Of a stretch of 6,346 bases of DNA, positions 4,807-6,346 are shown in pieces. The notes beneath the pieces are model-generated. The model was not told where the DNA came from. It made no database searches and worked only from the letters and a program-made list of their open reading frames with translations. A program made the translations under genes and the position numbers. Source of the DNA: Thermoplasmata archaeon (GTDB taxonomy: Archaea > Thermoplasmatota > Thermoplasmata > Lutacidiplasmatales > UBA184); the NCBI GenBank assembly GCA_030039715.1, contig JASHVA010000002.1:1-6346 (forward strand), in the 5' to 3' direction. Each line of letters begins with the position of its first letter. The first letter of the stretch is position 1.

Positions 4807-6346
4807 TCACGACTCCGGAGGGTCCGCTGGCTCGCGCTCTTCCCCCACCGGCGCGCCGGCGTGGGCGACGACGCGGACCGCGACGCCGCGGGCCAGTCGC
4901 GGCATCTCGTAGGGCGCGAGCAGCAGTCGGCCGACGGCGAGCAGCGCATCCTCGCGGTCGACCAGGAGGGCCGTCTCGTCCGGGACGAGGAGGGGGTCGG
5001 ACCCGACGACGAACCGGGAGAAGAGACTCCGACCCGACGCGACGAACGGCACCGCGTCGTCCGCGACGACGACCCGTCGCGCCCCCTCGGGCAACCGCGG
5101 GAGGAGTTCGCGGGCGCCCGCAAAGGTCGGCCGAGGGATCCCGTCCGTACCGACCACAAACCACGGGGTCCCGTCGGCGCCGATCGACCGAAGGCGTCCG
5201 GATCGCCGGGACCGCTCCCCCCGCAGCCGGCTCGCGAGGTCGTCGGCCACGACCGGACCGAACTCCCAGGCGAGCAGCGCGTGCACCTGACGGGGGGTCC
5301 ACTCCGCCGACCAGTTGCGATCGAGATCGGCGTCGAGGTCCGGCCGGGCCGCGAGGTCGTCGCGGACGGCCGAGGCCGGAAGGTGTCGCCGCGGCTCGGC
5401 GAACTCTTCGACGCCCAGGTACGGGCCCACCGGGTACAGATCCGTGAGCTCAAGGGGGACGGGTCCGAGCGGCGTCTCGCACTGCCAGGCGATCGAGCGG
5501 CCCGCGCGGTCCTCGCACGGGACGTGGCCGAGGTACTCGGGACGCAGCGGCACCCGGGGGATCGGCTCGGGCAGCGGCCGCTCCCGAAGGTACTCGTCGA
5601 CTCGACGCCGGAACCGAAGTACCGACGGCCGGGAGCGGCTCTCCGCCGCGATCTCGCGGAACGCCCGGCGGGACGCGGGCTCGGTCGGCAGGAACGGCTC
5701 GGGGTGGCGCTTCGTCTCGTCGAGCCCCGCGCGCAGTGCCGGATGCCCCGCCGCGCGCCGCTCGGCGAGCTCCCAGAGCGTGCCGTCCCGGATCGCCTGT
5801 CGGACGCGCCCGACCTCTTCGATCGAGACGAGGAGGTTGTGGAGCGCGAGCCGCCGCTCCCGATCGGCGGCCGGGAGCCGCACGACCTCCGTCAGCGGTT
5901 GCTGACCGCACAGCACGCACCGGCAGACCTCCTCGCGCAGCTCGTCCGCGGCGACCGTCCCTTCGGGGAAGAGGAGGTCTCCCCGACGCGCGAACTTCTG
6001 GTAGGCCGACGAGTCGAAGAGGTCGACCCCCCAGAGGGCCGCGAAGGCGAAGGTCATGGGATGGCCCGCACCGAAGAGATGGACGACCGCCCCCGGATTC
6101 AGCTCGGGGCGGGCGGCGGCGAGCGCGCGCGCCAGTTCGGGGAACCGGTACTGCTCCAAGAGCGGCACCACGCCGCCGATCGCGAGAACGTCCGCGAGCT
6201 CCGAGGCGCGCCGGGCCGAGCGGGACCGCAGGTCCTCGTGCGACCCTCCCTGGACCGGTACCGCGAGGAGGCCGGGGCGAACCGCGCGCGCCGAACGGGC
6301 GCGCTCGAGGGTCTCCTCGAGCGCCGCACTCGCCCCGGCCCAGTCG
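4807..6346 (-). CDS. tgtA: Archaeosine tRNA-guanine transglycosylase TgtA, 5' end outside the window
   Basis: The frame is open from the window edge (first full codon at 6345) to the TGA at 4809-4807: 512 codons lacking the true N-terminus. TgtA exchanges guanine at position 15 in the tRNA D-loop for preQ0, the first step to archaeosine. LLAVPVQGGSHEDLR (26-40 from the edge) holds the base-binding VQGG motif. AIGGVVPLLEQYRF and HLFGAGHPMTFAFA follow. GVDLFDSSAY carries the catalytic aspartate region, and CRCVLCG with a later LALHNL forms the CxCxxC...H zinc site. LWELAERRAAGHP and VPLELTDLYPVGPY mark the link to the C-terminal archaeal domains. The PUA domain (GRSLFSRFVVGSDPLLVPDE to RLARGVAVRVV) is near the end and binds the tRNA acceptor stem. 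The residual TGT barrel plus PUA fits TgtA rather than archaeosine synthase ArcS. A start at GTG 6171 would delete the VQGG motif, so it is rejected. Confidence 0.93.
   Translation of the reverse strand, partial: DWAGASAALEETLERARSARAVRPGLLAVPVQGGSHEDLRSRSARRASELADVLAIGGVVPLLEQYRFPELARALAAARPELNPGAVVHLFGAGHPMTFAFAALWGVDLFDSSAYQKFARRGDLLFPEGTVAADELREEVCRCVLCGQQPLTEVVRLPAADRERRLALHNLLVSIEEVGRVRQAIRDGTLWELAERRAAGHPALRAGLDETKRHPEPFLPTEPASRRAFREIAAESRSRPSVLRFRRRVDEYLRERPLPEPIPRVPLRPEYLGHVPCEDRAGRSIAWQCETPLGPVPLELTDLYPVGPYLGVEEFAEPRRHLPASAVRDDLAARPDLDADLDRNWSAEWTPRQVHALLAWEFGPVVADDLASRLRGERSRRSGRLRSIGADGTPWFVVGTDGIPRPTFAGARELLPRLPEGARRVVVADDAVPFVASGRSLFSRFVVGSDPLLVPDETALLVDREDALLAVGRLLLAPYEMPRLARGVAVRVVAHAGAPVGEEREPADPPES

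Noticed and set aside
3915..5447. A 510-codon open frame on the plus strand
   Set aside because: It is Arg-rich low-complexity sequence opposite kae1, the 76-aa gene and tgtA, all of which have strong evidence.
4807..6171. tgtA starting at GTG 6171
   Set aside because: The frame is open upstream to the window edge and encodes the essential VQGG motif and adjoining TGT sequence.
4807..6346. Archaeosine synthase ArcS instead of TgtA
   Set aside because: The base-binding VQGG motif, the GVDLFDSSAY catalytic region and the CxCxxC...H zinc site are all intact, and the order of C-terminal domains fits TgtA.

Overview
The window is GC-rich and almost wholly coding. It suggests an archaeon, most plausibly a high-GC euryarchaeal or Thermoplasmatota-like lineage. 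The evidence is the minus-strand genes: an archaeosine-type tRNA-guanine transglycosylase with a C-terminal PUA domain, an archaeal Kae1 (KEOPS subunit), and a geranylgeranyl-reductase-family flavoprotein of the type that saturates archaeal lipids. The lineage below domain level is inference.

Layout. (1) Bases 1-69, minus strand: the first 23 codons of a cysteine-synthase-family PLP enzyme, running off the left edge. (2) Bases 70-184: a short divergent intergenic region with two AT-rich promoter-like stretches and a 17-base interrupted palindrome. (3) Bases 185-2226, plus strand: a tight three-gene cluster. It holds a BlaI/MecI-type winged-helix repressor, a membrane-embedded M56/M48-type zinc peptidase (BlaR1-like protease half without a penicillin-sensing domain), and a signal-peptide-bearing, C-terminally anchored surface protein with seven N-glycosylation sequons. 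(4) Bases 2184-6346, minus strand: in transcription order tgtA (5' end outside the window), an unrecognised 76-aa protein, kae1, and the geranylgeranyl reductase. The plus and minus blocks converge and overlap by 43 bases.

How the genes may work together. TgtA and Kae1 both modify tRNA (archaeosine at position 15, t6A at position 37), so the minus-strand block looks like a housekeeping translation and lipid cluster. The plus-strand trio is the most unusual part. A repressor and a protease with its catalytic domain predicted in the cytoplasm resemble the bacterial BlaI-BlaR1 proteolytic signalling pair. Here the sensor domain is absent from the protease, and a separate glycoprotein-like surface protein is translated from an overlapping start. 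I infer, without proof, that this could be a split envelope-sensing system in which the surface protein supplies the sensing function.

No RNA genes, mobile elements, CRISPR arrays or long repeats were seen. There is no gene-free stretch over 300 bases.
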